Part shown: in pieces, positions 21,254-32,183 of the stretch
Layout: each line of letters opens with the position of its first letter
How positions within the stretch are numbered: the stretch's first letter is position 1
Origin: Theobroma cacao
Taxonomy: Eukaryota; Streptophyta; Magnoliopsida; Malvales; Malvaceae
DNA: 64,000 bases
Assembly (NCBI RefSeq): GCF_000208745.1
Contig: NC_030856.1
Coordinates: 15,927,316-15,991,315, forward strand
Direction: 5' to 3'
Made by a program: the position numbers and the translations under genes
Notes under the pieces: model-generated
What the model was told of the DNA's origin: nothing
The model's input: only the letters and a program-made list of their open reading frames with translations
Database searches by the model: none

Positions 21254-24206
21254 TGTCACAACCCGGTACACCCCTCGAGCCCGTGACAACCGTCGCGTTG
21301 TCCCGTTAGACACTCATTTGCCCGGAATGTCAACCCGAAACCTCGTAAGGCTTTACTCTTAGTTTTCTGTTCCCTTGTAAGCAACCATTGTCAAATATCG
21401 TGTTCTAAAATATTTTAAGCCGTTTCCAACTTAAAACCAATAAAATATAAATTTTCGTCTCACAGGGATATTTTGGTCATTTTTCTCAAAAATTTTGAAA
21501 CTGGCTAAAATGTAATATACAAGTACAAAAAACATAATTCATAATCAAAATGAGTTTAAAAGTCTAAAATCTTCATTTAAAACGAAATTATGGTTATTTG
21601 AATATAATAAGAAAATAAAAGAAATATTAAGTAAAATATTCTATTTTCTTATAAAATAATATTTATAGAGTTATACGTAAATAATTTTTGTAGCGTAAAA
21701 GCTAAATAAATTTATACATACTGCAATACAGTAAGCCGAAATATTTAATTTAATTTACAATAATAAGAGGGCCCCCGAATAAACAAAAGTAAAGAGGACT
21801 GTGAACCTACGGTTTGGAAAATGCAGATCCCACTGTAGTCCTCGATGAGATCAGCTATCTACAGTCTATACTGAACCTGAAATGGGTGGAAAGGAGGGTG
21901 GTGAGATTATAAAATCCCAATGAGTAAACAAACATCATCATAAACATCTAGAGTTGAGTACATGGAGACAATAAAGTAAATCATCATAAACTGGGTTATA
22001 GCATTAGAACACATTTTGTTCAAAACACGTAAAGAGGCTTATGAATCTCATAAAAATCTAGGCTTGTGCCATAAATCCATTCTCGGGGACACCTTGGCCG
22101 AGGCATCCTACCGAGACCGCCAAGGCTATTAAAATTCACATTTCACATAAATCATGTTTTTGTTTTGAAAACATAGCCGTTCCTTGGCGTTGGCTGAGTT
22201 CCCCCTCACGTGGTGGTTTAGCGTGAAGTGAACCCTAAACTTTACCCCAGGAGATACCCTACGCGCCTCTCCGTTCGAGGTAAGAATATAATGGGGTTTA
22301 CCGTGCCCCTCTAAAAGGCTGGTCCACAGAAACCCCCTACTGCAGTGATTAATTAATATATAATCCACCATATAATAAAACTCAATAACATGATATGGCA
22401 ATTTTGTAATTCGTAGTTTTTCAAGGTAACCAAACAATTCGCATTTCAATACAATTGCCAACTAGCCAATCATGCTCGATTTATCATAAGCCAGTTAATT
22501 TAAACAATCAAATTGCCACAATTAACAGTCTCCGTGTACTCTATTTTTCAAAATCACTATTAATTTCAAAACAATTTATAATTTAATTTCATTGAAACTC
22601 ATTTATTCATAAAACATGAAAATTTATCTTTTTAAATTCCTTTTTCCATAGAATTCATGAAAGCATCTAAAAACCACCCTAGATAATTAAAATGACAGTA
22701 AGTTTACTCACAATGTCTAGAATGCAGACTTTCGAAGCACTCTGTCTACTGGTCCTCGGATGCAATTTCCTTGCCTTTATCGGAGGACTCACCACCTTGA
22801 CACAGTACAAAATCGAGAGTTTCACCAAGTTGGTACTAAATCAAAATTAAACTAATTTAGACTACCAATGCATGATATGGAATGCAAAAATGCACTGGTA
22901 ACTATCTAAACCCGGTATTGGCCTAATTCGTCTTATCACCCGATTAAATTCCTAACGGGTCCGTTTAAACTCCAATTTAATTCTTTTCAGTTTCTATACC
23001 TCAATTGCACCCAAATTAACTTAATGTCCCTCAGTGTGGTGCAAATTATCAGTCCCAACAGCAAATTACGAAAATACCCCTAGTGGGTAAAAATTCGTAT
23101 TTTTGCTCCGAAAATTCCCATTATTTTTCTAGGCTCATAATTCATTATTCCTTAACCAATTCTCCTAGAATAAAATCAAACTCATCCTCACTCACTACAT
23201 GGTAAATTCAGCCATTAATGGTTGGGGGAGAAAATAAATTCTTTTCTTGTTGTTTTGTTTCTAAATATGCTAAACTAACTAAAAACACTAACATAAATTA
23301 AAATCAAATAAATCCAACAACTTTCTCTCTCCTAACCCATTTTTCCAGAATTGAATTCATCATGAAAACATGTAATTTAATCATGGAAAATAAAGAGAAA
23401 TGCTTGGGAATAAGAAAACTCAAGCTTAATAGAAAAAACTCACCTTTTTCACTTAATTTCCTTGAAAATTCACACTTTTTCTTTGATTTTCTCTCTCTAG
23501 GGTTTTGTTTTTGTTTTCTCTCTCTTCTTGCTGGTTTGGCCGGCCATGGGGTGGAAGATGGGCTGATTTTGTGCCTTTTAAAAAGGAAAATAATAAATTA
23601 ATAAAGGCATGACACATGGCATCATGTCATTGGCCCGTTTTTAAAATTTTAAAAATTTAAACATTTTATCTCCACCACATGTTTAGTCAAGGGTCAAAGA
23701 TGAAAAAAAGGAAGACCATGTGCTGGAAAAAATATCCTGGTGGTGGAAAATTACAATTTTGCCCCTGAGGTGGCAAAATTACCATTTTACCCCTATACTC
23801 CAAATTATACCGAAATTAAAATTTTTCACTTCTAAACCTCAAATCATACTTCAATAAGTCAAATTATACTCTAATAAGTCAAATGGGGTCAAAAAAATCT
23901 TTTCTAAAATTCCCATTTTGTCCCCAGGTGGCAAATGACCATTTTGCCCCTAGTTAGTGAAAATTCCGATTTGACTCCAAATTGATCCTCAAACTCCAAA
24001 TTACCATTTTAAGTCATCCATGAACTGTGAAACTCTTAATCTCACCTTAAAATTCCTATTTGATCTAGTTCGAGGATTAAATAAACTTTGTTGTACCTCT
24101 AGGTACAATACCGACTTTTGTAAATTTTTCGGGACTCTCCTAGCATGCAATCATGCTATCATCACATGTATGTCATGAATAGTATTTTATAAGGTCGGGC
24201 TTTACA
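21254..24206 (-). repeat. Y element 3' LTR (A)
   Basis: 2,953 bp; minus-strand ends TGTAAAGCCCGACC and GGGTTGTGACA. Candidate leader intron from donor AAAAAG|GTGAGT (23443) to acceptor TTTCAG (21877). Confidence 0.9.
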
Positions 24207-24210
24207 GCAC

Positions 24211-24220
24211 TACCCCCCTT
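24211..24220 (-). other. Polypurine tract of Y element
   Basis: On the minus strand AAGGGGGGTA, 4 bp upstream of the 3' LTR start. It is a typical Gypsy plus-strand primer. Confidence 0.8.
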
Positions 24221-24245
24221 AAAATAAAATTTTGACCTCAAAATT

Positions 24246-25012
24246 TCACTTACCTGATTCGAAGAAAAGATGTGGATATTGGTTTCTCATCTGGCTCTCG
24301 ACTTCCCACGTCATCTCCTCCATTCGAGCATTCTTCCACAATACTTTCACCATTGGAATGCTCTTGTTCCTTAGCACTCGATCCTTTCGATCTAGAATAC
24401 GTACAGGCTGCACCTCGAACTTCAAATCCTCATGCAACTCAATGGGAGGTGTCTCTAAAATGTGAGAGGGATCGGGAACATACTTTTTCAACATCGAGAC
24501 ATGGAAGACATTATGAATTCGATCTAACTCTGGGGGTAATTCAAGTCTGTAAGCCACTGGCCCAATCCTTTCAATGATACGAAAAGGTCCAATGTATCTT
24601 GGATTGAGCTTTCCCCTCTTCGCGAATCGAATCACACCTTTCATCATCCAATAAATACCACAAATTATCACAATAGTATAATCAAATAAGATTTAATACT
24701 TGGAAATTTCAAATTATTACCTTTCCAAGGAGAAACCGTAAGAAAAACTTTATCGTCGACTTCAAACTCCAAATCTTTCCTTCGTCTATCAAAATAATTC
24801 TTCTGCCTATCTTGAGCTGTCTTTAATCGCTCTCGGATAACTTTGACCTTATCGTTTGTCAAATCAATCAATTCCACATTCACCAATTTCCTCTCACCTA
24901 CTTCATCCCAACAGAGCGGAGTTCGGCACTTCCTTCCATACAAAGCCTCGTATGGTGCCATCCCAATACTAGACTGAAAACTATTATTATAAGCAAACTC
25001 CACTAATGGCAA
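24246..25012 (-). pseudogene. pol: Y integrase C-terminus and chromodomain, with 83-bp insertion
   Basis: First part (25012-24722) holds the end of the integrase core (MPLVEFAYNNSFQSSIGMAP, EALYGRKCRTP) and the basic linker up to VSPWKG. Second part (24637-24246) resumes with [18 protein letters not shown], the GPY/F module, then [17 protein letters not shown], and finally a chromodomain-like stretch ([35 protein letters not shown], aromatic-rich end). Chromodomains guide chromoviruses to heterochromatin. Between VSPWKG and VIRF lies an 83-bp AT-rich insertion (24638-24720) with GT and AG ends; its exact removal restores the frame. Related Gypsy proteins are continuous here. The C-terminus ends with a normal stop near the polypurine tract. 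Confidence 0.85.
24638..24720 (-). other. 83-bp GT-AG insertion (intron-like) in Y integrase
   Basis: Minus strand starts GTAATAATTTG after TGGAAAG and ends GGATGATGAAAG before GTGTGATTCG. It is not a multiple of 3, and excision rejoins TGG-AAA-GGT-GTG. The AAAGGT on both sides also allows a small insertion with a target duplication. Confidence 0.5.
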
Positions 25013-25021
25013 GTGTCTGTC

Positions 25022-25822
25022 CTAACTCCCGATAAAGTCAATGACACAAGCCCGTAACATAACCTCTAATATCTGAATAGTTCTCTCAGATTGACCATTT
25101 GTCTGTGGATGAAAGGCAGTACTAAATTTCAATTTAGTTCTATGAGCTTCCTGAAATTTCGGCCAAAATCGAGAAGTAAATCGAGGGTCTCGATCTGACA
25201 CAATAGAAACTGGAACTCCGTGTAATCTCACAATCTCATCTATATAAAGTTTTGGCAGTTTCTCAATAGAATACGTGCTATGGATAGCCAAGAAATGAGC
25301 GGACTTAGTCAGTCTATCCACAATCACCCAAATAGCATCCTTCCCACTTTGTGTCCGCGGCAAACCCAATACAAAGTCCATAGTCACGTGTTCCCACTTC
25401 TATTCAGGAATCGATAACGGTTGAAGAGTACCTGACGATTTTTGATGCTTCGCCTTGATCTGTTGACAGGTGAGACATTTCGCTACAAACTCTGCTATGT
25501 CTCGTTTCATACCCGGCCACCAATAACTTTCTGTAATGGTCTGATACATCTTGGTGCTTCCGAGATATAAAGCATAGGCGAAAGAATGAGCTTCCTCCAA
25601 AATAGCTTGTCTCAACTGATCATCCTTAGGGACACAAATTCGGTCTCTAAGCATCAAAGTACCATCATCGCTGAGTCTAAACTCACTAGTTTCTCCATCT
25701 TGCAGCTTTTGAACTTCTTGTTTCAACCAATCATCAGATTTCTGCAATTCTCTAATCTGATTCAACAATGAAGGTCTTATGACAAAACTAGCAAGTAAGG
25801 TTCCATCCTCACCATTATTCAA
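25022..25822 (-). pseudogene. pol: Y integrase: zinc-binding domain and catalytic core
   Basis: 25822-25400 covers the RNase H-integrase linker and the HHCC domain. CLTCQQIKAKHQ gives the two cysteines and YWWPGMKRDIAEFV is conserved. The second histidine of the usual MHPGSTKMY motif is replaced (LYLGSTKMY), and a stop ends this part after LQPLSIPE. 25387-25022 is the core: [20 protein letters not shown] with the first Asp in [12 protein letters not shown], the second Asp in [11 protein letters not shown], and Glu in [13 protein letters not shown]. The DDE triad is therefore present, but the core ends at a stop just before MPLVEFAYNN. Integrase would insert the cDNA into chromatin. It is split into at least three frames and is nonfunctional. 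Confidence 0.88.
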
Positions 25823-26011
25823 CTAGATCCCTAGAGATTTCATCTCAAGTAACATTGAAAAATAAGAACTCCGAAGTGTTGCTAACGACGATGAGGATTT
25901 ACGACTTAAGGCATCCGCTACCACATCTGTTTTTCTCGGATGATAATCAATCACTAAGCCATAATCCTTAATCAACTCCAACCATCGTCTTTGTCTCAAG
26001 TTAAGCTCTTT

Positions 26012-26386
26012 CTAGGTAAGCAAATACTTCAAACTCTTATGATCAGTAAAAATTCGGCAAGGCTCACCATATAAATAATGTCTCCAAATCTTCAATGTGA
26101 AGACTACTACTGCTAACTCCAAGTCGTGAGTAGGGTAATTCGTCTCATGCTTCTTCAACTGTCGGGAAGCATAAGCTATTACTTTTTCATCCTGCATCAA
26201 TACGCACCCTAATCCCAACTTAGATGCATCACTATATACCATAAATTCTTTTTCATTAACAGGAAGTGTTAAAACGGGAGTGGAGATTAACCGGTTCTTT
26301 AGCTCCTGAAATCGATTCTCACAAACATCATCCCACTCAAACTTAACTCCTGTACGAGTCAAACGAGTCAAAGAAGCTACTATCAA
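26012..26386 (-). pseudogene. pol: Y RNase H domain
   Basis: [20 protein letters not shown] (RT-RNase H connection) is followed by [16 protein letters not shown] with the first catalytic Asp, [20 protein letters not shown] with Glu, and [14 protein letters not shown] with the next Asp. It ends at a stop after KYLLT where related proteins continue [11 protein letters not shown], and that continuation is legible just downstream (26011 to about 25830: [22 protein letters not shown]). Its role is to degrade the RNA strand during cDNA synthesis. The catalytic residues look intact; the damage is in frame only. Confidence 0.88.
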
Positions 26387-26435
26387 AGAAAATCCCTAAA
26401 CAAATCTCCGATAATAATCAGCTAAGCCAAGGAAA

Positions 26436-26984
26436 TTATGAATCTCCGTAACCGTTCTTGGTTACTCCCATTGTAAGATTGCCTCTATCTTCTTGGGATC
26501 GACATAAATTCCAGCTCCGGACACCACATGTCCCAAGAAAACCACTTTCTTCACCAGAATTCACATTTAGAGAACTTGGCATAGAGTTGTCTCTCGCGCA
26601 AAGTTTACAACACAATGCGCAAATGGGCAGCATGTTCATCATCATTCTTTGAATAAACCAAGATGTCATCGATGAATAATATCACAAACTTATCCAAGTA
26701 TGGATGGAACACCCTGTTCATAAGATCATAAAAACTGTCGGGGCATTAGTCAAACCAAACGGCATCACCAAAAACTCATAATGCCCATAACGCGTCCTGA
26801 AGGCAGTCTTGGGTACATCCTGCTCCTTAATCCTCAACTGATAGTACCCATATCTCAAATCAATCTTAGAGAACACCATAACACCTCGTAATTGATCAAA
26901 AAGATCATCAATTCGGGGTAAAGGGTATTTATTCTTGATGGTCACTCGGTTCAGCTGACGATAATCAATACACAATCGAAGAGT
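26436..26984 (-). pseudogene. pol: Y reverse transcriptase, palm region
   Basis: 26975-26718 reads [20 protein letters not shown], the [15 protein letters not shown] block with the first catalytic Asp, [20 protein letters not shown] and NAP. The F-x-D-D catalytic box (FIDD, Gypsy form of YxDD) lies at 26665-26676 inside [13 protein letters not shown], past a frameshift close to the phenylalanine-rich stretch at about 26730. The thumb region further down (QLYAKFSKCEFW, then GHVVSG-like remains) is broken by a stop and frame changes. The enzyme would copy genomic RNA to cDNA. Confidence 0.9.
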
Positions 26985-27714
26985 GCCATCCTTTTTCCTG
27001 ACAAATAGGACTGGTGCTCCCCAAGGAGAAAATGTTAGGGCGAATGAAACCTTTATCCACCAAATCTTGCAACTCGACTTTCAGTTCCTTCAACTCTGTT
27101 GGAGCCATTCTATATGGAGGGATAGAAATAGGTGCGGTACTTGGAAGTAAATCAATAGGGAACTCAAGCTCTCGATCAGGAGGTAGTCCCGGTAAATCAT
27201 CAGGAAACTCACTTACTATTGGGACATCTTCTAACTTAGGTTCCCCCTTTGAAGTGTTAATCACGTGTGCCAAATAAGCCGGATACCCTTTTTGCACTAA
27301 TTTCGAAGCTTTGATGGTCGAGATTACACAAGATGGTAATACTCGACGTTCCCCTACAAACACAATCTCTGCTCCCTCCGAATTTTGAAGAACAACTTTT
27401 TTTCGAAAATAATCCACGTTCGCCCGATGTGCAATTAACCAGTCCATACCCAAAATTAAAACAAAATCCAATATCTCTAGAGGAATTAAGTCACCCCTAA
27501 ATTCTTCCTTACCTACCCTTACCCCACAGTCTCTATAGCAAGTATTTATAATCAACTGTTCTCTTAGAAGGGTATGCACTACAATTTCTCCCTTTAATGG
27601 TGACAGGTTTCTATCAGCAATTGATGCAAATGTCGTACTCACATAAGATCTATCTGAGCCAGAATCTATCAAAACATAAGCATCTTTATCAAATAAAGAC
27701 ATAGTACCTGTCAC
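26965..27714 (-). pseudogene. pol: Y aspartic protease and RT N-terminus
   Basis: Begins with the protease. The active-site motif LIDSGSDRSYVS (near residue 16) carries the catalytic Asp-Ser-Gly, followed by the flap region and the ILGMDWL motif near residue 90. From about residue 160 it passes into RT: VSEFPDDLPGLPPDRELEF, then [16 protein letters not shown] and [11 protein letters not shown] frameshift just after IRPN replaces the expected SPWGAP start of the palm. The stretch 27715-27918 upstream reads as gag-protease linker with stops. The retropepsin would cut the Gag-Pol polyprotein. Confidence 0.88.
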
Positions 27715-27918
27715 TGCTCCAGGTCAAACTCGTGCCTCATCTTCTGTTACAGCGAAAACTCTTGTCGCGGTACAAGTCTGTGGTCTCGAAGGTGGATGTG
27801 TCGGGGTATTACTCTCCACGCCAGATCGTATGGCTACTCCCTGTGTCGGTGGTAGCCCAGAAGAATCTCTCCTCTACATATCAGTGCGAGTTGGTGGAAA
27901 TGATGTAGTTACATTGGT

Positions 27919-28678
27919 TCATCCTAACCGTGGGCAATTACTCCTAATATGACCGGGCTGACCACAATAAAAACATCGTGCAGGCCCCCTACACAGCCCA
28001 ACATGATAATTCCTACAATTTTTACATCTGTCAAAACCTTCGGAACTCTTCCCAGAACCAGTCATAACGGATCTACCAAACTTCGAAGGTCTTTGCTGTG
28101 ATGGTGAAAATGGAGGTCGAGGAGATGTCACGGAAACAGAAGTAGTGCTCCCTGAAGTCGTTGAGTCCTTGCCTCTTTTTACTGGCTGACTAGAAGACAT
28201 ACCAGGATTCTTTTTTTTTGCAAACCCAGTCTGAATCCTCTTATTCTCAGTCACAAGCTTCTCAGCTCGTAAAGCCATCTGTACGACCTCCTTATGTGGC
28301 TCACTACCAGTCACTGTCATCAGCTCTCTAATCTCATTACGGAGCCCTTCCTCGAAATAACTAGCCTAATCCTGCTCAGATTTCACCAGATCTGGCACAT
28401 ATAACATCAACTCGTTAAAACGAGTCTCGTACTCCTCTACAGTTAGATTCCCTTGTTTCAAACTCAGAAATTCTCTTTTTTTTTACTTTTTGATGAAAAT
28501 AAGTGAAATATTGACCATCGAATTCCTTGAGAAAATCGGACCATGTCTGAGGAGTAGCGGAATGGGACTTCATTGAATTCCACCAAGTACGAGCCCTCTT
28601 CTCTAATAATCTCGTAGCCACCATCAGCTTCATGTCGTCTTCTAATCCCATATTAGAGAGAGTCTCTAAAACCTGATT
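27919..28678 (-). pseudogene. gag: Y gag, C-terminal two thirds with zinc knuckle
   Basis: 28678 to about 28480 carries the capsid core (MGLEDDMKLMVATRLLEKRA, RTWWNS, WSDFLKEFDGQYFTY). A run of A/T near 28480 then shifts the frame, so EFLSLKQGNLTV-like text is read out of phase. From 28320 the frame recovers: REPHKEVVQM-like residues (here GSEPHKEVVQM), ALRAEKL, a Ser/Pro-rich linker, and the nucleocapsid CCHC knuckle CFYCGQPGHIRSNC followed by a stop at 27919. The N-terminal third is at 31586-32001, on the far side of the inverted solo LTR. Gag forms the virus-like particle and packages RNA. Confidence 0.88.
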
Positions 28679-29292
28679 TGTAAAGCCCGACCTTATAAAA
28701 TACTAGTCATTACATACATGTTATGATAGCAGGATTGCATGCTAAGAGAGTCCCGAAAAATTTACAAAAGTCGGTATTGTACTTAGAGGTACAATAAAGT
28801 TGATTTAATCCTCGAACTAAATCAAATAGGAATTTTAAGGTGAGATTAAGAGCGTCACAGTCCATAGATGACTCAAAATGGTAATTCAGAGTTTGAGGAT
28901 CAATTTGGAGTCAAATCGGAATTTTCACTATCCAGGGGCAAAATGATCATTTGCCACTTGGGGACAAAATGGGAATTTTAGAAAAGATTTTTTTTTGGCC
29001 CCATTTGACTTATTGGAGTATGATTTAAGGTTTAGAAGTGAAAAATTTTAATTTCGGTATAATTTGGAGTATAGGGGTAAAAAGGTAATTTTGCCACCCT
29101 AGGGGCAAAATTGTAGTTTTCCACCACCAGGATATTTTTTCCAGCACATGGTCTTCCTTTATTCTGAGTTTTGACCTTTGACTAATCATGTGGTGGAGAT
29201 AAAATGTTTAAATTTTTAAATTTAAAAATGGACCAATTAGAAAATGCCATGTGTCAAGCTTAGGATATTTTATTATTTAACTTAAAAATTAG

Positions 29293-29300
29293 TATAAATC
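29293..29300 (+). promoter_or_regulatory. TATA box of Y solo LTR B
   Basis: TATAAATC about 130 bp upstream of the donor-like GTAAGA at 29423. The purine-rich AAGAGAGAGAAAGAGAGG leader follows. Equivalent positions in LTRs A and C are altered. Confidence 0.5.
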
Positions 29301-29422
29301 AGCCCATTATTCTTCAAATATTCAGCCAAGCAAGGAAGAGAGAGAAAGAGAGGAAGAACAAACCCTAGGTGAGGAATTTCAAGAGAAAAAGTGTGGAAAA
29401 TCAAGGAAAACAAGTGAAAAAG

Positions 29423-30963
29423 GTAAGATGTTTCAACTTAAGCTTGAAATCTATTTTCCTTAAGCATTTCTCTTCATTTTCCATGCTTAAATTACATGCT
29501 TTTATGATGAATTGTTGGCTGATCAAAATGGGTTAGGAGAGAGAAAGTTGTTGGATTTATTTGATTTTAATTTATGTTAGTGTTTTTAGTTAGTTTAGCA
29601 TATTTAGAAACAAAACAACAAGAAAGAATTTATTTTCTCCCCAAACCATTAATGGCCGAATTTACCATGTATGAGTGAGGATGAGTTTGATTTTTGTTCT
29701 AGGAGAATTGGTTAAGAAATGATGAATTATGAGCCTAGAAAATTAATGGGAATTTTTGGAGTAAAAATACAAATTTTTACCCACTAGGGATATTTTCGTA
29801 ATTTGCTATTGGGATTGATAATTTGCACCATACTAAGGGACATTAAGTCAATTTGGGTGCAATTGTGGTATAGAAACTGAAAAAAATTAATTTGGAGTTT
29901 AAACGGACGCATTAGGAATTTAATCGGGTGATAGGACGAATTAGGCCAATACCGGGTTTAGATAGTTACCAGTGCATTTTTGCATTCCATATCATGCATT
30001 AGTAGTCTAAATTAGTTTAATTTTGATTTAGTACCAATTTGGTAAATTTCTCAATTTTGTACTGTGTCAAGGTGGTGAGTCCTCCGATAAAGGCAAGGAA
30101 ATTGCATCCGAGGACCAGTAGACAAAGTATTTCGAAAGTCTGCACGCTAGACATTGTGAGTAAACTTACTGTCATTTTAATTATCTAAGGTGGTTTTTAG
30201 ATGATTTCATGAATTATATGGAAAAAGGAATTTAAAAAGGTAAATTTTCATGTTTTATGAATAAATGTGTTTCAATGAAATTAATTTATAAATGGTTTTG
30301 GAATTAATAATGATTTTGAAAAATAGAGTACACGGAGACTGTGAATTGTTGCAATTCGATTGTTTAAATTGATTGGCTTATGGTAAATTAGGCATGATTG
30401 GCTAGTTGGCAATTGTTTTGAAATGTGAATTACAAAAGTTGCCATATCATGTTATTGAGTTTTATTGTATGGTGGATTATATATTAATTAATCACTGCAG
30501 TAGGGGGTTTCTGTGGACCAGCCTTTTAGAGGGGTACGGTAAACCCCATTATATTCTTACCTCGAACAGAGAGGCGCATAGGGTATCTCCTGAGGTAAAG
30601 CTTAGGGTTCACTTCACGCTAAACCACCACGTGAGGGAGAGCTCAGCCAACGCCAAGGAACGGCTATGTTTTCAAAACAAAAAAATGATTTATGTGAAAT
30701 GTGAACTTTAATAGCCTTGGCGGTCTCGGTAGGATGCCTCGGCCAAGGTGTCCCCGAGAATGGATTTATGGCACAAGCCTAGATTTTTATGAGATTCATA
30801 AGCCTCTTTACGTATTTTGAACAAAATGTGTACTAATGCTGTAACCTAGTTTATGATGATTTACTTTATTGTCTCCATGTACTCAACTCTAGATGTTTAT
30901 GATGATGTTTGTTTACTCATTGGGATTTTATAATCTCACCACCCTCCTTTCCACCCATTTCAG
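29423..30963 (+). other. Candidate leader intron in Y LTR B
   Basis: Donor AAAAAG|GTAAGA, branchpoint-like CTCAC at 30935-30939, pyrimidine-rich ACCCTCCTTTCCACCC, acceptor TTTCAG|G ending at 30963; 1,541 bp. The same boundaries occur in A (23443 to 21877, minus), C (34382 to 32809, minus) and, with TTTTAG, E (63166 to 61553, minus). Confidence 0.4.
30406..30711 (+). other. Small reading frame inside Y LTR, shared by three copies
   Basis: 101 codons on the LTR sense strand. Collinear frames exist in LTR A (22129-22461, minus, 110 codons) and LTR C (33060-33359, minus, 99 codons). All contain SRGFLWTSLLEG-like and ERLCFQNK-like text. It resembles no gag or pol domain, and the related LTR D has stops in it. 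It probably reflects conserved LTR sequence rather than a protein. Confidence 0.25.
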
Positions 30964-31585
30964 GTTCAGTATAGACTGTAGATAGCTGATCTCATCGAGG
31001 ACTACCGTGGGATCTGCATTTTCCAAACCGTAAGTTCACAATCCTCTTTACTTTTGTATATTCGGGGGCCCTCTTGTTATTGTAAATTAAATTAAATATT
31101 TTGGCTTACTGTATTTCAGCATGTATAAATTTATTTTGCTTTTACGCTACAAAAATTATTTACATATAACTCTATAAATATTGTTTTATAAGAAAATAGA
31201 ATATTTTACTTAATATTTCTTTTATTTTCTTATTACATTCAAATAACCATAATTTCGTTTTAAATGAAGATTTAGACTTTTAAACTCATTTTGATTATGA
31301 ATTATGTCTTTTGTACTTGTATATTACATTTTAGCCAGTTTCAAAGTTTTTGAGAAAAATGACCAAAATATCCCTGTGAGACGAAAATTAATATTTTATT
31401 TGTTTTAAGTGGGAAACAGCTTAAAATCTTTTAGAACACGATATTTGACAATGGTTGCTCACAAGGGAATAAAGAAACTGATAGTAAAGCCTTGCGGGGT
31501 TTCGAGTTGACATTCTGAGCAATAAGTGTCTATCGGGATACCGCGACGGTTGTCACGGGCTCGAGGGGAGTACCGGGTCGTGACA

Positions 31586-32001
31586 TGATTAATCTAGTCC
31601 TTTGCCACAGTGGCATTCAATTCACCCGTGAAAGACACACAACCCAATTGCCTAGCCTCCTTCAGCTTCTTGGAAATGGATACATCCTATACTGGTGGTG
31701 GAACTAAAGGAGTAGCTAGAGGCACTATAGGTGAAACTTGACCAGTCTGAGCTTGACCAGCCATTGCGGTAAAAAAGGCTACCAATGCCTGTGCTACCTC
31801 AGTAGGCATGGCGGGAATACCAGTAGGTGGCTGAGGAGATGGAGGATGTGGAGGATTATCAGCTTGCTCAACTGCAGGTGCTGCCCGAATGGTAGATGCA
31901 GCTGATTCCTCCTCTACTGCATCTGGCTGATGACGTTGGGAATGACCTCTTCCCCTCCCAACCGATCTAGTGAGAGGTGGGCGTCCGCGTCGAGGAGGCA
32001 T
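31586..32001 (-). pseudogene. gag: Y gag, N-terminal third
   Basis: Starts at 32001 with MPPRRGRPPLTRSVGRGRG, the usual basic Gly/Arg-rich start of Tekay-type gag, then a Pro/Ala-rich stretch and AMPTEVAQALVAFFTAMAG. A stop at 31687 precedes DVSISKKLKEARQLGCVSF, and a second stop (TAG in place of a Trp codon) lies just before the solo LTR insertion point at 31586. The text then continues at 28678 beyond the inserted LTR. The start is supported by the family start motif and by distance to the primer site (about 160 bp). Confidence 0.85.
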
Positions 32002-32160
32002 TATAATCTATAAAAAAAATACGAGCAAGTTTAGGTACCCTTAGGCTCTATATGCAGATGCATGCATTCTATTCAACCTAACCTAACTTAATCCGGGGCT
32101 ACATTGATATTGTAAATTTTTAAAACAACTTTAAAACTAAAAACTTTGATTTTTAAAACC

Positions 32161-32176
32161 AAAAGCTCTGATACCA
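32161..32176 (-). other. Primer binding site of Y element
   Basis: Minus strand TGGTATCAGAGCTTTT, 7 bp after the 5' LTR end. It is complementary to initiator tRNA-Met. Confidence 0.92.
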
Positions 32177-32183
32177 ATCGAAT

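Larger units (their letters stand above)
28679..31585 (+). mobile_element. Y-family solo LTR (B), inverted inside Y gag, TSD TGATT
   Basis: 2,907 bp from TGTAAAGCCCGACC to GGGTCGTGACA in the orientation opposite to its host element, flanked by perfect TGATT repeats (28674-28678 and 31586-31590). No primer site or internal DNA, so a full element inserted here and was reduced by LTR-LTR recombination. The TATA box is at 29293, the donor AAAAAG|GTAAGA at 29423, and the acceptor CACCCATTTCAG ends at 30963. Together with LTR C it makes an inverted repeat around a 598-bp spacer. Confidence 0.93.

Noticed and set aside
24272..24577. Plus-strand frames at 24232-24577, 25586-25771, 26458-26652 and 27014-27277
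   Set aside because: Shadows of the minus-strand Y pol genes.
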